Numbered from the stretch's first letter, positions 43,152 to 53,391 are shown. The stretch is DNA of 64,000 bases from Halogeometricum limi (GCF_900115785.1 NZ_FOYS01000004.1:62001-126000), one strand, 5' to 3'. Notes: a model not told the origin generated them from the sequence alone. Numbers and translations: made by a program.

Positions 43152-44363
43152 ATGCAGATGATGCTGCTCGAAGAACTGTTGACGGGGGTTCGGTCGTCGC
43201 TCGCACAACTGGCGACCACGGAGGCACGACTGGGCGCGACGGCGGTGTTGTTCGGCCTCGCCGTGAGTGTCGCGGCGTTGCTCGCTCCGCGTGCGGTGAC
43301 CCGTGCCGCCGTCACGTTCGACCGGCGAGTGCTGTCCGACCCGCGCGTGCCCGAACCGGTGACGGAGGCGCGGTGGCTCTTGCCACCGTCGCTCGTCGTC
43401 AGGTCGCTCCAAACGGTCGTCGTCGTCACGACGGCCCTCGCCGTCCTCGTCGTCTGGGGGCGCGAGGACCTCGCTCTCGCGACGACGGTGTTTCTCGCCT
43501 CGCTCGTTCCGCACGTGGTTCGGATACTCTTGACCGTCGCACTCCTCGCGGGGGCGTACGTCGGAACGGACACGCTGGAGTCGTGGCTGTCGTCGTACGC
43601 CGCCGACTCCGACCGCATCAACGAACACCAGCAGGGAATCGTCTTCCGCGTCCTCCAGTTGGTCGTTCTCGCCGCCGTCGGACTGGCGACCATCACGCTG
43701 TGGGACCCCAACCTGTTGGACGGCCTCCTCGTCGGTGCGGGGTTCTTGGGAATCGTCGTCGGGATGGCCGCGAGACAGACGCTCGGGTCGCTCATCGCCG
43801 GGTTCGTCCTGATGTTCTCGCGGCCGTTCGAAATCGGCGACTGGGTGGAGATAGACGGCGAGGAGGGCATCGTCTCCGACATCACGATAATCAACACCCG
43901 ACTCCGCAACTTCGACGGCGAAACGGTGGTGTTTCCGAACGACCGCGCGACGAACGCGACAATCACGAATCGGACGCGCCGGGACCAACTCCGCCTGACC
44001 GTGGACGTCGGCGTCGACTACGAGACGGACCTCGACGTGGCCGTCGACGTGGCGGAGGCGGCCGTCGAAGACGTGGACGTCGTCGCCGACGTCCCCGCGC
44101 CGAACGTCCTCCCGACGACGTTCGGTGACTCTTCGGTCGGACTCAAGGTGCGATTCTGGATAAAACATCCCTCCGCACCACGCCGCGCGAAGGCCAACGC
44201 CGCCGTCGTTCGCGCGGTGAAGTCGGCGTTCGACGCGAACGACATCAAGATACCCTACCCGCAGCGAGAACTGCACGGCCGCGAGGAGGTGGGCGGGTTC
44301 GTCGTCCGACGGACCGGACGAGAGGCGGAGACGCCGAACCGCGTCAGCACCGGCGGCGACTGA
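43152..44363 (+). CDS. mscS: MscS-type mechanosensitive ion channel
   Basis: 403-aa channel that opens on membrane stretch during osmotic downshift. Four to five N-terminal helices come first. The pore helix and beta domain contain LLVGAGFLGIVVGMAARQTLG and SLIAGFVLMFSRPFEIGDWVEI (about 195-240), and a C-terminal cytoplasmic domain holds FPNDRATNATITNRTRRD. Typical MscS architecture. ATG 43152 is used; a second ATG lies two codons on. Confidence 0.92.
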   Translation: MQMMLLEELLTGVRSSLAQLATTEARLGATAVLFGLAVSVAALLAPRAVTRAAVTFDRRVLSDPRVPEPVTEARWLLPPSLVVRSLQTVVVVTTALAVLVVWGREDLALATTVFLASLVPHVVRILLTVALLAGAYVGTDTLESWLSSYAADSDRINEHQQGIVFRVLQLVVLAAVGLATITLWDPNLLDGLLVGAGFLGIVVGMAARQTLGSLIAGFVLMFSRPFEIGDWVEIDGEEGIVSDITIINTRLRNFDGETVVFPNDRATNATITNRTRRDQLRLTVDVGVDYETDLDVAVDVAEAAVEDVDVVADVPAPNVLPTTFGDSSVGLKVRFWIKHPSAPRRAKANAAVVRAVKSAFDANDIKIPYPQRELHGREEVGGFVVRRTGREAETPNRVSTGGD

Positions 44364-44387
44364 GCGCGCCCTTCGACCGTTCTTCGG

Positions 44388-44852
44388 TCACTCCTCGGCG
44401 TCCAACCGCTTGTGCATCTCGATGTGCGGGATACCGGCGTCCTCGAACTCCTCGCCGCGGCACTCGTAGCCGAGCGATTCGTAGAACGGTTGCACGCGAA
44501 TCTGGGCGTTGAGCATCACGTTCGGAAAGCCGGCGTCCCGCGCCTCACGCTCGGCGGCCCGCATGATTCTGCTTCCCCACCCGTCCTCTCGCACGTCCGC
44601 GGCGACGACGACGCGTTCGACCTTCACCGTCTCGTCGTCGTACGCGCGGAGGCGGGCCGCGCCGACGACGCGTCCGTCGTCGTAGGCGACGAAGTGCGTC
44701 GCGTCGGCGCTCGGTTCGTCGTACTGGTCCCACTCCAGAGACTCGTCGACGCCCTGTTCCTCGACGAACACCTCGCGGCGGATGGCGAACGCGTCCTCGC
44801 GTTCCGCGTCGGTCCGGACAGCGAAGACGCCGCTCCGATTCGAGTCGGTCAT
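44388..44852 (-). CDS. GNAT-family acetyltransferase (ElaA-like)
   Basis: 154 aa. REVFVEEQGVDESLEWDQYD (about 24-43) and HFVAYDDGRVVGAARLR are typical of the ElaA/YjcF subgroup. The acetyl-CoA loop is at VVAADVREDGWGSRIMRAAE (about 82-101), with YESLGYECRGEEF at the end. Substrate unknown. It is divergent from rqcH. Confidence 0.88.
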   Translation of the reverse strand: MTDSNRSGVFAVRTDAEREDAFAIRREVFVEEQGVDESLEWDQYDEPSADATHFVAYDDGRVVGAARLRAYDDETVKVERVVVAADVREDGWGSRIMRAAEREARDAGFPNVMLNAQIRVQPFYESLGYECRGEEFEDAGIPHIEMHKRLDAEE

Positions 44853-44965
44853 CGTCGGTCAGACGGGCCGGGGTGGGCTGAGCGTTTCGGCTTGGGCGAC
44901 TCGGACCGACGCGGACGCGTCGGTCGAACGTGCGGCTTTTCATCCGCGCGCGAGAACGGAGGGGT

Positions 44966-47074
44966 ATGGATCCGAAGCGGGAGTTGACGAGCGTCGACCT
45001 CAGCGCTCTCGTCACCGAGTTGAACCGGTACGAGGGGGCGAAAGTCGACAAGGCGTATCTCTACGGCGACGACCTGCTTCGCCTCAAGATGCGGGACTTC
45101 GACCGCGGGCGAATCGAACTCTTCCTCGAAGTCGGCGACGTGAAGCGAGCGCACACGGCGAAACCGGAGCACGTTCCGGACGCACCCGGTCGGCCGCCGA
45201 ACTTCGCGATGATGTTGCGGAACCGCCTGAACGGGGCGGACTTCGCGGGCGTCGAACAGTACGAGTTCGACCGCATCCTCACGTTCGACTTCGAACGCGG
45301 CGACGAGAACACGAGCATCGTCGTCGAACTGTTCGGACAGGGCAACATCGCCGTGTTGGACGAGACGGGCGAAGTCGTCCGCAGTCTGGAGACGGTTCGG
45401 TTGAAGTCTCGAACCGTCGCCCCCGGCGCGCAGTACGAGTTCCCCGCCTCGCGTCTACACCCCTTCACGGTCAGTTACGAGGGGTTCAAACGCCGGATGG
45501 ACGACTCCGACACGGACGTGGTGCGGACGCTGGCGACGCAGGTGAACCTCGGCGGCCTCTACGCCGAGGAGTTCTGCACCCGCGCGGGCGTCGAGAAGAC
45601 GATGGACATAGAGGACGCGGGCGACGACGAGTACCGCGCCGTCTACGACGCCATCCAGACGTTCCACGAACGGCTGAAATCGGGCGACTTCGACCCGCGC
45701 GTCTACGAGGAGGACGGCGCCGTCGTCGACGCGACGCCGTTCCCACTGGAAGAACACGAGGCCGACGGCCTGAACAGCGAGTCGCACGACACGTTCAACG
45801 ACGCGTTGGACGAGTACTTCTACAGACTCGACCGGACCGCCGAGGACGAACCCGACGAGGAACCCGGGTCGAACCGCCCCGACTTCGAGGCGGAGATAGA
45901 GAAGAAAGAGCGCATCATCGCCCAGCAGGAGGGGGCTATCGAGGGCTTCGAAGAGCAGGCGCAGAAGGAGAGAGAACGCGCCGAACTCCTCTACGCCAAC
46001 TACGAACTGGTCAACGAGGTGCTCACGACCGTTCGGAGCGCCCGCGAGGAGAACGTCCCGTGGGACGATATCCGCCAGACGCTCGAAGACGGCGCGGAAC
46101 GGGGGATTCCGGCCGCCGAAGCCGTCGTCGACGTGGACGGCGCGGAGGGGACGGTGACCGTCGACATCGACGGGACGCGCGTGGAAGTCGTCGTCGACAC
46201 CGGCGTCGAGAAGAACGCCGACCGTCTGTACAAGGAGGCGAAACGCGTCGAGGAGAAGAAGAAGGGTGCGCTGGCGGCCATCGAGGACACGCGCGAGCAG
46301 TTGGCCGACGTGAAAGCGCGCAGAGAGGAGTGGGAGGCGGGCGACGAAGAGGAGATGGACGACGAGGACGACGAACCCGAGGAGGTCGATTGGCTCTCTC
46401 GCTCCTCTATCCCGCTCCGAACCGAGGAGTACTGGTACGAACGGTTCCGCTGGTTCCACACCTCCGACGGCTACCTCGTCATCGGCGGACGAAACGCCGA
46501 CCAGAACGAGGAGATAGTGAAGAAATACCTGAACAAACACGACCTGTTCTTCCACACGCAGGCGCACGGCGGCCCCGTCACCGTCGTCAAGGCCACCGGC
46601 CCCTCCGAACCCTCGAAACCGGTCGAGTTCCCCGACGCCACGAAGGAGGAGGCGGCGCAGTTCGCCGTCTCGTACTCCTCCATCTGGAAGGAGGGACGGT
46701 TCGCCGACGAGGCGTACATGGTCTCGGCCGACCAGGTGTCGAAGACGCCCGAGTCCGGCGAGTACCTCGAGAAGGGAGCGTTCGCCGTCCGAGGCGACCG
46801 GACCTACTTCCGCGACGTCGAGGCGCGAGTCTCCGTCGGCATCCAGTGCGACGGCGAGACGCGCGTCCTCGGCGGGCCGCCGTCGGCCATCGAAGACCGG
46901 GTGGCCGCGTCCGTCCGCCTCCAACCGGGCCGGTACGCGCAGAACGACGCCGCGAAGATGGTCTACCGGAAGTTCCGCGACGCGTTCGCGGACCAGTCGT
47001 TCGTTCGAAAGGTCGCCAGTCCGGACAAGATTCAGGAGTTCCTTCCCCCGGGTGGGAGCGAAATCGTCGAATAA
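44966..47074 (+). CDS. rqcH: Ribosome rescue protein RqcH (NFACT family)
   Basis: 702-aa homologue of Rqc2/NEMF/RqcH, which binds split 60S/50S subunits carrying stalled peptidyl-tRNA and adds C-terminal Ala tails. The N-terminal NFACT-N domain starts MDPKRELTSVDLSALVTEL, with RPPNFAMMLRNRL near residue 85. A long coiled coil (about 310-480) follows, then NFACT-R with YWYERFRWFHTSDGYLVIGG and KHDLFFHTQAHGGP (about 490-545). ATG 44966 is chosen; an upstream in-frame start would add 12 basic non-family residues. Pelota, another rescue factor, lies 1.7 kb downstream. Confidence 0.92.
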   Translation: MDPKRELTSVDLSALVTELNRYEGAKVDKAYLYGDDLLRLKMRDFDRGRIELFLEVGDVKRAHTAKPEHVPDAPGRPPNFAMMLRNRLNGADFAGVEQYEFDRILTFDFERGDENTSIVVELFGQGNIAVLDETGEVVRSLETVRLKSRTVAPGAQYEFPASRLHPFTVSYEGFKRRMDDSDTDVVRTLATQVNLGGLYAEEFCTRAGVEKTMDIEDAGDDEYRAVYDAIQTFHERLKSGDFDPRVYEEDGAVVDATPFPLEEHEADGLNSESHDTFNDALDEYFYRLDRTAEDEPDEEPGSNRPDFEAEIEKKERIIAQQEGAIEGFEEQAQKERERAELLYANYELVNEVLTTVRSAREENVPWDDIRQTLEDGAERGIPAAEAVVDVDGAEGTVTVDIDGTRVEVVVDTGVEKNADRLYKEAKRVEEKKKGALAAIEDTREQLADVKARREEWEAGDEEEMDDEDDEPEEVDWLSRSSIPLRTEEYWYERFRWFHTSDGYLVIGGRNADQNEEIVKKYLNKHDLFFHTQAHGGPVTVVKATGPSEPSKPVEFPDATKEEAAQFAVSYSSIWKEGRFADEAYMVSADQVSKTPESGEYLEKGAFAVRGDRTYFRDVEARVSVGIQCDGETRVLGGPPSAIEDRVAASVRLQPGRYAQNDAAKMVYRKFRDAFADQSFVRKVASPDKIQEFLPPGGSEIVE

Positions 47075-47293
47075 CCGGCGAGCGGCCTTCTTCCGGCGAG
47101 GTGGCTAATCGCCGGACGGCGAAGTAATACTCTGTTATTCTTACTGTACGCTGTACATATTTATCTCCGGAGGCGCTGTCTCTACGTCCGAGCGTACACT
47201 CCGTCCTACTGACGGAAAATATCACCATGGCCACATTACGAAACGGTGGCCACACGGCCGGTAGAGGGGGCAGGAGGACGCTCGTGATACACT

Positions 47294-48004
47294 ATGATTA
47301 GCGAGTCACTCAACTACGTACGAAACGACGAGGACTGGATTCGGACCGTCCTCATCGGTGGTGTCCTGAGCTTACTGAGCTTCCTCGTCGTCCCGACGAT
47401 TCTCGTCGCCGGCTACCTCGTCCGCGTCATCCGTTCGACGATGCACGGCGAAGAGAAACCCCCGGCGTTCGACGACTGGGGCGACCTGGCGATGGACGGA
47501 CTGAAGGCGGCTATCATCGGGTTCGTCTACATGCTCATCCCCGGCATCGTCGCCGGCGTCCTCGTCGGCGGGAGCATCTTCACCATCGTCCTCGGACAGG
47601 GTTCGAACGGAGCCAGCATCCTCGGGAGCATCGGCGTCGTCGTCGGCCTCCTCGTGGCGTTCGTGCTCGGTCTCCTGGCGGCCTACGTCATCCCCGCGGC
47701 GGTGGCGAACTTCGCGGAGACCGACAGTCTCGGAAAGGGCTTCGCTATCGGCGAACTCCGACCGATACTCACCTCGGGTAAGTACTTCACGGCGTGGATT
47801 ACCGGCTTCGCCATCATCCTCGCGGCCAGCATCGTCACGGGCGTTCTGAGCGTCGTTCCGCTCCTCAACCTCGTCATCGGTGCGTTCCTGACGTTCTACG
47901 CCGCGGTGGCCGCCTACTACCTCATCGGGAACGCGTGGGGCGAACTCCACGACATCCAGATGCAGGAGAGCGACGAACGGCCCGACGAACAGGCCGCCAT
48001 CTGA
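47294..48004 (+). CDS. DUF4013 membrane protein (first of a tandem pair)
   Basis: 236-aa membrane protein with about five helices: the start MISESLNYVRNDEDWIRTVLIGG, then YLVRVIRSTMHGEEKPPAFDDWG and YVIPAAVANFAE. These are DUF4013 hallmarks. Function unknown. It is followed 71 bp later by a paralogue. A possible leader ORF (ATG 47227, 24 codons) overlaps its start, and a TATA-like atatttat lies near 47157. Confidence 0.85.
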   Translation: MISESLNYVRNDEDWIRTVLIGGVLSLLSFLVVPTILVAGYLVRVIRSTMHGEEKPPAFDDWGDLAMDGLKAAIIGFVYMLIPGIVAGVLVGGSIFTIVLGQGSNGASILGSIGVVVGLLVAFVLGLLAAYVIPAAVANFAETDSLGKGFAIGELRPILTSGKYFTAWITGFAIILAASIVTGVLSVVPLLNLVIGAFLTFYAAVAAYYLIGNAWGELHDIQMQESDERPDEQAAI

Positions 48005-48075
48005 GCGGCCGGCCCTTCCTCCTCGGATTTCGAGTTGATAAAGAGTTAACTCTCCAACGGGTGTCGGTTCCTGCA

Positions 48076-48756
48076 ATGTTAGGTGACGCCCTATCGTACC
48101 CGCGAAACAACCCCGACTGGATACCGACGATACTCATCGGCGGCGTCCTGAGCGTCCTCGGTGTCCTGATTCTCCCGATATTCATCGTCCAAGGCTACTC
48201 CGTCCGCGTCATGCGGAGTGCGGCGAAGGGGGAGACGTCCGCCCCCTCCTTCACCGACTGGGGCGGCCTCACCGTCGACGGCCTCAAACTGTTCGTCATC
48301 AGTATCGCCTACGCGCTCCTCATCGTGATACCGATAGTCGCCGTGACCGTCGTCTTGGGTCTGGGGTCGACGCTCGCGGACCCGACGACCGGTCCGAGCG
48401 CCGCGTTCGGCGTCGCGACGCTTCTGGGCTTCCTCGTCATCGGTCTGTTCGGCCTCGCCATCGGTTACTTCGCGCCCGCGGGCTACGCTAACTTCGCCGT
48501 CGAGGACTCCCTCGGCGCGGCGTTCGACGTCTCCACCATCGTCTCGGCGGCGACGACGGGCGAGTACTTCACCGCGTGGGTCCTCGCCGTCCTCGTCGGT
48601 CTCGTCGGCGGACTCCTCGGCGGTGCCCTCTCCGTCGTCATCGTGGGTATCTTCGTCGTCTTCTACGTCCAAATCGTCGTCTACTACCTGTTCGGCCGCG
48701 GGTTCGCGAAAGGACTCGGGAAGAAGCGCCGGGCCGCCGCCGAGTCGAACGTCTAA
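48076..48756 (+). CDS. DUF4013 membrane protein (second of a tandem pair)
   Basis: 226-aa paralogue of the preceding protein with the same plan: [60 protein letters not shown]. Five or six hydrophobic helices and a basic C-terminus. The ATG at 48076 aligns with the start of its neighbour; the longer open frame upstream belongs to a different gene's shadow. A tandem duplication is likely. Confidence 0.85.
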   Translation: MLGDALSYPRNNPDWIPTILIGGVLSVLGVLILPIFIVQGYSVRVMRSAAKGETSAPSFTDWGGLTVDGLKLFVISIAYALLIVIPIVAVTVVLGLGSTLADPTTGPSAAFGVATLLGFLVIGLFGLAIGYFAPAGYANFAVEDSLGAAFDVSTIVSAATTGEYFTAWVLAVLVGLVGGLLGGALSVVIVGIFVVFYVQIVVYYLFGRGFAKGLGKKRRAAAESNV

Positions 48757-48794
48757 ACAGTAGCACCTTTCCCCGCCCGCCTCGCACGTCGCGT

Positions 48795-49862
48795 ATGCGC
48801 ATTTCGAGTCGCGGACGCGGCGAGGAGGGCCGCGAACGCATCACGCTCGTCCCCGAGAACGTGGACGACCTCTGGCACCTCTCGCACGTCCTCGAATCGG
48901 GCGATTTGGTCTCCGGCGACACCACCCGCCGCATCCAACGCGACGACGACCAGATGCGGGACACCGGCGGACAACGCGAACACCTGCACGTCACCATCAG
49001 CGTCGACGACGTGGAGTTCGCTCGCTTCGCCAACCGCCTCCGCGTCGGCGGCGAAATCGTCGGCTGTTCGCGGGAGGACCAACTCGGTCACCACCACACG
49101 CTCAACGTCGAAGAGCACGACGAGGTGACCGTCGAGAAACACTTCAAACCGGACCAGAAGAAGCGAATCGAAGAGGCCGAACAGGCCGCAGAGAACCCCG
49201 ACGTCGTCATCGCAACCGTCGAAGAGGGCGAGGCGCACGTCCACACCGTCGCCCAGTACGGCACCGAAGAGCGGTTCTCCTTCACCGCGCCGACGGGGAA
49301 AGGCGAGTACGCCCGGCCGCGGTCCGAACTGTTCGCCGAACTCGGGAAAGCGCTCGCCCGGATGGACGTCGACGCCATCATCCTCGCCGGCCCCGGGTTC
49401 ACGAAACAGGACGCCCGCGACTACATCGCGGAGAACCACCGCGACGTGGTCGACAAGATAACCGTCGTCGACACGTCCAGCGTCGGCGACAGGGGCGTTC
49501 ACGAGGTGCTCAAGCGCGGCGCGGTGGACGAGGTGCAGACGCAGACGCGCATCTCGAAGGAGGCGGACCTCTTGGACGACCTGATGGAGGGCATCGCGAC
49601 GGGCGAGAAGGTCACGTACGGCGTCGATTCGACGGCCGAAGCGGCCGAGTTCGGGGCCGTCGAGACGTTGCTCGTCCTCGACGAACGCCTCCGTGAGGAA
49701 AGACAGGGCGCGGGCGAGTGGGACGTCGACGTGAACGAACTCATCCAGACCGTCGAACGGCAGGGCGGCGAAGTCGCCGTGTTCTCCTCGGAGTTCGACC
49801 CCGGCCGACAGTTGAAGAATCTGGGCGGCATCGCGGCCCTCCTCCGGTACCGTCTACAGTAG
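48795..49862 (+). CDS. pelA: Pelota (ribosome stalling rescue factor)
   Basis: 355-aa archaeal Pelota, the eRF1 paralogue that with aEF1A and ABCE1 splits stalled ribosomes. The N-terminal eRF1_1-like domain has [18 protein letters not shown] (about 15-32). The central domain contains [17 protein letters not shown] (about 195-211). The C-terminal domain ends with [16 protein letters not shown]. No GGQ motif is present, as expected for Pelota. ATG 48795 starts the family match. Confidence 0.95.
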   Translation: MRISSRGRGEEGRERITLVPENVDDLWHLSHVLESGDLVSGDTTRRIQRDDDQMRDTGGQREHLHVTISVDDVEFARFANRLRVGGEIVGCSREDQLGHHHTLNVEEHDEVTVEKHFKPDQKKRIEEAEQAAENPDVVIATVEEGEAHVHTVAQYGTEERFSFTAPTGKGEYARPRSELFAELGKALARMDVDAIILAGPGFTKQDARDYIAENHRDVVDKITVVDTSSVGDRGVHEVLKRGAVDEVQTQTRISKEADLLDDLMEGIATGEKVTYGVDSTAEAAEFGAVETLLVLDERLREERQGAGEWDVDVNELIQTVERQGGEVAVFSSEFDPGRQLKNLGGIAALLRYRLQ

Positions 49863-49927
49863 GTCGCAGAGAGACTCGACGAGACGACCGACCGAAACGT
49901 TTTGCTCGCGGCGTGCCAACTCATCTC

Positions 49928-50368
49928 GTGGTTCGGCACGGAATTAGACGCGCGATTCGACGGGTCGACCGTTACTTGGACCTGACGTTCTTCGCCGGGA
50001 TGGAAGTCTGGACGCTCGTCGTTCCGACGCTGTGGTTCCTCCTGGCCGCGCGGCCAGCGGAGGCGGTGTCGCTGTCGGCGATGACCACCGTCTGCGTTAG
50101 CCCGTTCGCCGTCGCCGCCTTCCGCGGCGGCTACGTTGGCGGCGGACGCTGGCCCAAGCCCGGACACTACGGGACGCTGGCCGCCCGTTCGGCGTACTAC
50201 AGCCTCGTCGTCGGCGCGGCGACGTATCTCGGCGTCGTCTCGCAGGTACGCTGGGGGTCGTTCCTCCTCGGTATCGTCGTCCCGGCGGTGGTGTGCGTCG
50301 CCGCTCTCGCGGCGCTCCCGCGCGTCCTCGGCGCGTTCGCGCGCCTCTCGCGGGTCCGTCTCTACTAG
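49928..50368 (+). CDS. Haloarchaeal membrane protein (146 aa)
   Basis: Small membrane protein with about four helices (MEVWTLVVPTLWFLLA, VSLSAMTTVCVSPFAVAAF, YYSLVVGAATYLGVV, LLGIVVPAVVCVAAL). There is a basic N-terminus (RHGIRRAIRRVDRY) and a Gly-rich loop, GGYVGGGRWPKPGHYG. No family name is recognised. GTG 49928 is used, the first start after the Pelota gene. Confidence 0.7.
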   Translation: MVRHGIRRAIRRVDRYLDLTFFAGMEVWTLVVPTLWFLLAARPAEAVSLSAMTTVCVSPFAVAAFRGGYVGGGRWPKPGHYGTLAARSAYYSLVVGAATYLGVVSQVRWGSFLLGIVVPAVVCVAALAALPRVLGAFARLSRVRLY

Positions 50369-50379
50369 CTTTCGCTTCG

Positions 50380-51378
50380 TTACTCCCCGGTCAGCGCGTC
50401 GCTGGCGGGCGCGAAGTCGATGGTCGTGCCGAGGCCCTCCGCTTTCGCCTTCTCGTAGAGCAGGTACGCGCCAGCGACGGTTTCGATGCCCGTCCCACCG
50501 CTATCGAAGACGGTTATCTCCTCGTCGTCCTCGCGGCCCGGAACCTCGCCCGCGACGACGTCGCCGAGTTCGGCGTAGACGTGGTCCTCGCTGACGACGC
50601 CCTCCTCCAGCGCGTGGAGGAACGACCCGGCGTCCTTCGTCGCGCGGTCACGCAGGTCGGGGACGTACTTCGCGCGTTCGATGGTCGTCGCGTCGAGTTC
50701 GCGCTTGCCGGGCGCGTACTGGCCCATCGCGGTGACGTGCGCGCCGGGTTCGAGTTTGTCGCCGTCGAACACCGGTTCGGAGGCGTTCGTCGCGGTGACG
50801 ACGATATCGGCGCCTTCCACGGCGGCGGCGGGGGAGGCGACGGCGGCGACGCTCGTGTCCAGCGCTCGGTCCATCTCGCCCGCGAACGCCTCGCGGTGCT
50901 CCTTCGTCGGCGAGTACACCCAGACGGTGTCGAGGTCGCGAACCGTCGCGATGGCGCGCAGTTGACCGCGGGCCTGCGCCCCACTGCCGAAGACGGCCAG
51001 CGTCGACGCGTCCTCGCGGGCGAGGGCGTCGACGCCGACGGCGCCGGCGGCACCGGTCTTGAACGGGTTCATGCTCGCGCCGTCGAGGAGGGCAAGCGGT
51101 TCGCCCGACTCGGCGTCGAACACGGGCGTCATGAACCACGCGTCCCGTTCGCCAAAGCCCGCGCTGTACATGTACCCGCCCATCGCACCCGTCTCCGGGA
51201 GGACGGCGGCGTACGTCGTGAGAAAGCCCGGCGGTTCCTCGTTCGTGAGCTTCGTCCGCGGTTCTGCGGGCGCACCCTCGCCGCGCTGTCGGTACCCCTC
51301 GCGGACGGCGTCGACGAACTCCGCGGGCGTCGCGAGTCCGGTCACGTCGTCGCTCGTCAAGAACAGCGTCTCCGTCAT
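50380..51378 (-). CDS. Ornithine cyclodeaminase / mu-crystallin family protein
   Basis: 332-aa NAD(P)-binding enzyme of the OCD/alanine dehydrogenase family. The N-terminal substrate domain includes RTKLTNEEPPGFLTTYAAV and GGYMYSAGFGERDAW. The Rossmann nucleotide site is at LAVFGSGAQARGQLRAIA (about 128-145), with a closing VFDSGGTGIETVAGAYLLY. Members deaminate ornithine, reduce ketimines or act as alanine dehydrogenase; the substrate here is not certain. Standard length. Confidence 0.88.
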   Translation of the reverse strand: MTETLFLTSDDVTGLATPAEFVDAVREGYRQRGEGAPAEPRTKLTNEEPPGFLTTYAAVLPETGAMGGYMYSAGFGERDAWFMTPVFDAESGEPLALLDGASMNPFKTGAAGAVGVDALAREDASTLAVFGSGAQARGQLRAIATVRDLDTVWVYSPTKEHREAFAGEMDRALDTSVAAVASPAAAVEGADIVVTATNASEPVFDGDKLEPGAHVTAMGQYAPGKRELDATTIERAKYVPDLRDRATKDAGSFLHALEEGVVSEDHVYAELGDVVAGEVPGREDDEEITVFDSGGTGIETVAGAYLLYEKAKAEGLGTTIDFAPASDALTGE

Positions 51379-51540
51379 GCCTCATCCCTCGGACGCCAGC
51401 GGCATGAACGTGCGGGGAACGGCAGACGGCGAGTGGAGACGGTGCGTCGAGACGGTGAGTGGCGGCGACGCCGTGGCTCGGTCGGTGGGTAATAATAGAA
51501 GGTCGCTGCGCCGAGTCGTCGATGTGACAGGGAGAGACGA

Positions 51541-51789
51541 CTAGTCGGCGTCGACGGGCGTTGCGGGGTTCGAGCGCGTGGTGGTCGACACGTCCGTCTC
51601 GACGGACTGGCTCGCACCAGCCGAGACGGGTCCGTTGACGAACAACGCGTGACCGATGATGCAGGCGGCGACGCCTGCGGCGATTGGGACGGCCTGCGTC
51701 AGGCCGAACCCGGCGACGGTGAGTGTTCCAGTGAGTCCGAACAGTGCGACTGGAATGAGTCCGAGAACGTAGTCGTAGTACCCTGTCAT
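51541..51789 (-). CDS. Small haloarchaeal membrane protein (82 aa)
   Basis: Two hydrophobic helices (YDYVLGLIPVALFGLTGTLTV-like and AVPIAAGVAACIIGHALF) with a Ser/Thr-rich C-terminal tail. This type is common in haloarchaea, of unknown role. ATG 51789 is chosen over an in-frame upstream codon because the extra residues are Cys/Arg-rich and lie in the AT-rich promoter zone. It is upstream of and divergent from the MFS gene. Confidence 0.65.
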   Translation of the reverse strand: MTGYYDYVLGLIPVALFGLTGTLTVAGFGLTQAVPIAAGVAACIIGHALFVNGPVSAGASQSVETDVSTTTRSNPATPVDAD

Positions 51790-52044
51790 AATACATACTA
51801 TATTACGAGAACAACTGATATAATTCTTTCCCATGGGCCACCCATACGTCTCGCATCACTATCGAATAGGATTCTCATAAGTTATGGGGGAGTGATGGAG
51901 GTACGGGTGCCCTGTGTACATTTTTCTCTCATTTCGTACACGAATTAATTACTGTATACCACAGTGGAATATTTTATCTCTCAGTTCGGTTCACAGACTG
52001 CCCACATCGGAGCGTTCAACTGTACCCTCGTACGACTCACCGAC

Positions 52045-53379
52045 GTGAATCGGAACGACCGTTCGATAGTCGCGCTCGTGATGCTCGCCCACGGGATGGT
52101 GCATACGTACGAGTTGTCCATCCCCATCTTCGTCTCCATCTGGTTGGTGGAGTTCGACGTGGTCAACCTCGGCCTCACGCAGTTGGAGGTGACGGCGGCG
52201 ACGCTCGGGTTGGTCGTGACCGCGGGGTACGGACTGTTCGGCGTCGGCGCGCTTCCCGGCGGCATCCTCGTGGACCGCCTCGGGTCGCGACGCCTCATCT
52301 CGCTGTGTCTGTTCGGGATGGCCGGGTCGTTCGTCCTCCTCGGCCTCTCTCCGAGTCTCGTCGTCGTCACGCTGGCACTGCTCTTTTGGGGTGCCGCCGC
52401 CAGCGTCTACCACCCCGCCGGACTGGCGCTCATCTCGAAGGGCGTCGAAGAACGCGGAACGGGGTTCGCCTACCACGGCATCGCCGGCAACGTCGGCATC
52501 GGTCTCGGACCGCTCCTCACGGCTATCCTGCTCTTGTTCCTCGATTGGACCACCGTCGCCATCGTCCTCGCCGTGCCCGCACTCGGCGCGGGCCTGTACG
52601 CCACGCGCGCGAAGTTCGACGAGACGGCCGCCGTCGGCGCCGGTGAGGGCGGGTCCTCGAAGGCCGACGCGGGCGTCGACTCGCTCGGCGAACTGCTCTC
52701 GGAGTCGAAGCGCCTGTTCGCGGGCGGGTTCGTCGTCGTCTTCCTCGTCGTCATGTGCTCGGGGCTGTTCTATCGCGGCGTGCTCACGTTCCTCCCGAAC
52801 CTCTTGGAGGGACTCGACGCGTTCGCTCCCGTCCCCCTCGCGTCGCTCCTTCCGGCCGCCGTCGCCGACGCTCTCGGCGTCGAAGCGGGGTCGGGCCGAA
52901 CGCTCCAACCGGAACGGTACTTCTACTCCGGACTGCTCATGGTCGGCGTCCTCGGGCAGTACGCCGGCGGCAAACTCACGGACCGCCTGCCCGTCGAGTA
53001 CGGACTCGTCGGGTCGTTCGGCGGCCTCGCCATCCTCGCCGTGCTCTTCTTACCCGTCGCGGGCGCGGGCCTCGTCCCGCTTCTCGCGTTCGGCGCGGTG
53101 CTCGGCTTCTTCCTGTTCGTCATCCAGCCGTTCTATCAGGCCACCGTCGCGGAGTACACCCCGGCGGGCACGCGCGGCCTCTCGTACGGCTTCACCTACC
53201 TCGGGGTGTTCGGCGTCGGCGCACTCGGCGGCGCACTCGCCGGAGCCATCCTGACGTACGCGACGCCCGCCGTCCTGTTCACGACGCTCGCCGGTATCGC
53301 CGTTCTCGGTGCGCTGTTCGGACTGTATCTCGCGCGGAAGAACGGGTCGTCCGCCGGGTCCGACGCCGCGTCGAACTGA
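52045..53379 (+). CDS. MFS transporter
   Basis: 444-aa major facilitator with 12 expected helices. The MFS loop motif between helices 2 and 3 is present as GGILVDRLGSRRLI (about 72-85), and its repeat GGKLTDRLPVEYGLV lies before the second half. A hydrophilic central loop (about 190-220) carries GAGEGGSSKADAG. Substrate unknown. GTG 52045 is chosen as start; the open frame back to 51964 adds non-membrane residues. Confidence 0.88.
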   Translation: MNRNDRSIVALVMLAHGMVHTYELSIPIFVSIWLVEFDVVNLGLTQLEVTAATLGLVVTAGYGLFGVGALPGGILVDRLGSRRLISLCLFGMAGSFVLLGLSPSLVVVTLALLFWGAAASVYHPAGLALISKGVEERGTGFAYHGIAGNVGIGLGPLLTAILLLFLDWTTVAIVLAVPALGAGLYATRAKFDETAAVGAGEGGSSKADAGVDSLGELLSESKRLFAGGFVVVFLVVMCSGLFYRGVLTFLPNLLEGLDAFAPVPLASLLPAAVADALGVEAGSGRTLQPERYFYSGLLMVGVLGQYAGGKLTDRLPVEYGLVGSFGGLAILAVLFLPVAGAGLVPLLAFGAVLGFFLFVIQPFYQATVAEYTPAGTRGLSYGFTYLGVFGVGALGGALAGAILTYATPAVLFTTLAGIAVLGALFGLYLARKNGSSAGSDAASN

Positions 53380-53391
53380 CGAGACGACGCG

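Noticed and set aside
47227-47301. 24-codon ORF overlapping the first DUF4013 start
   Set aside because: No TATA at leaderless distance and Gly/Arg-rich content; probably chance.
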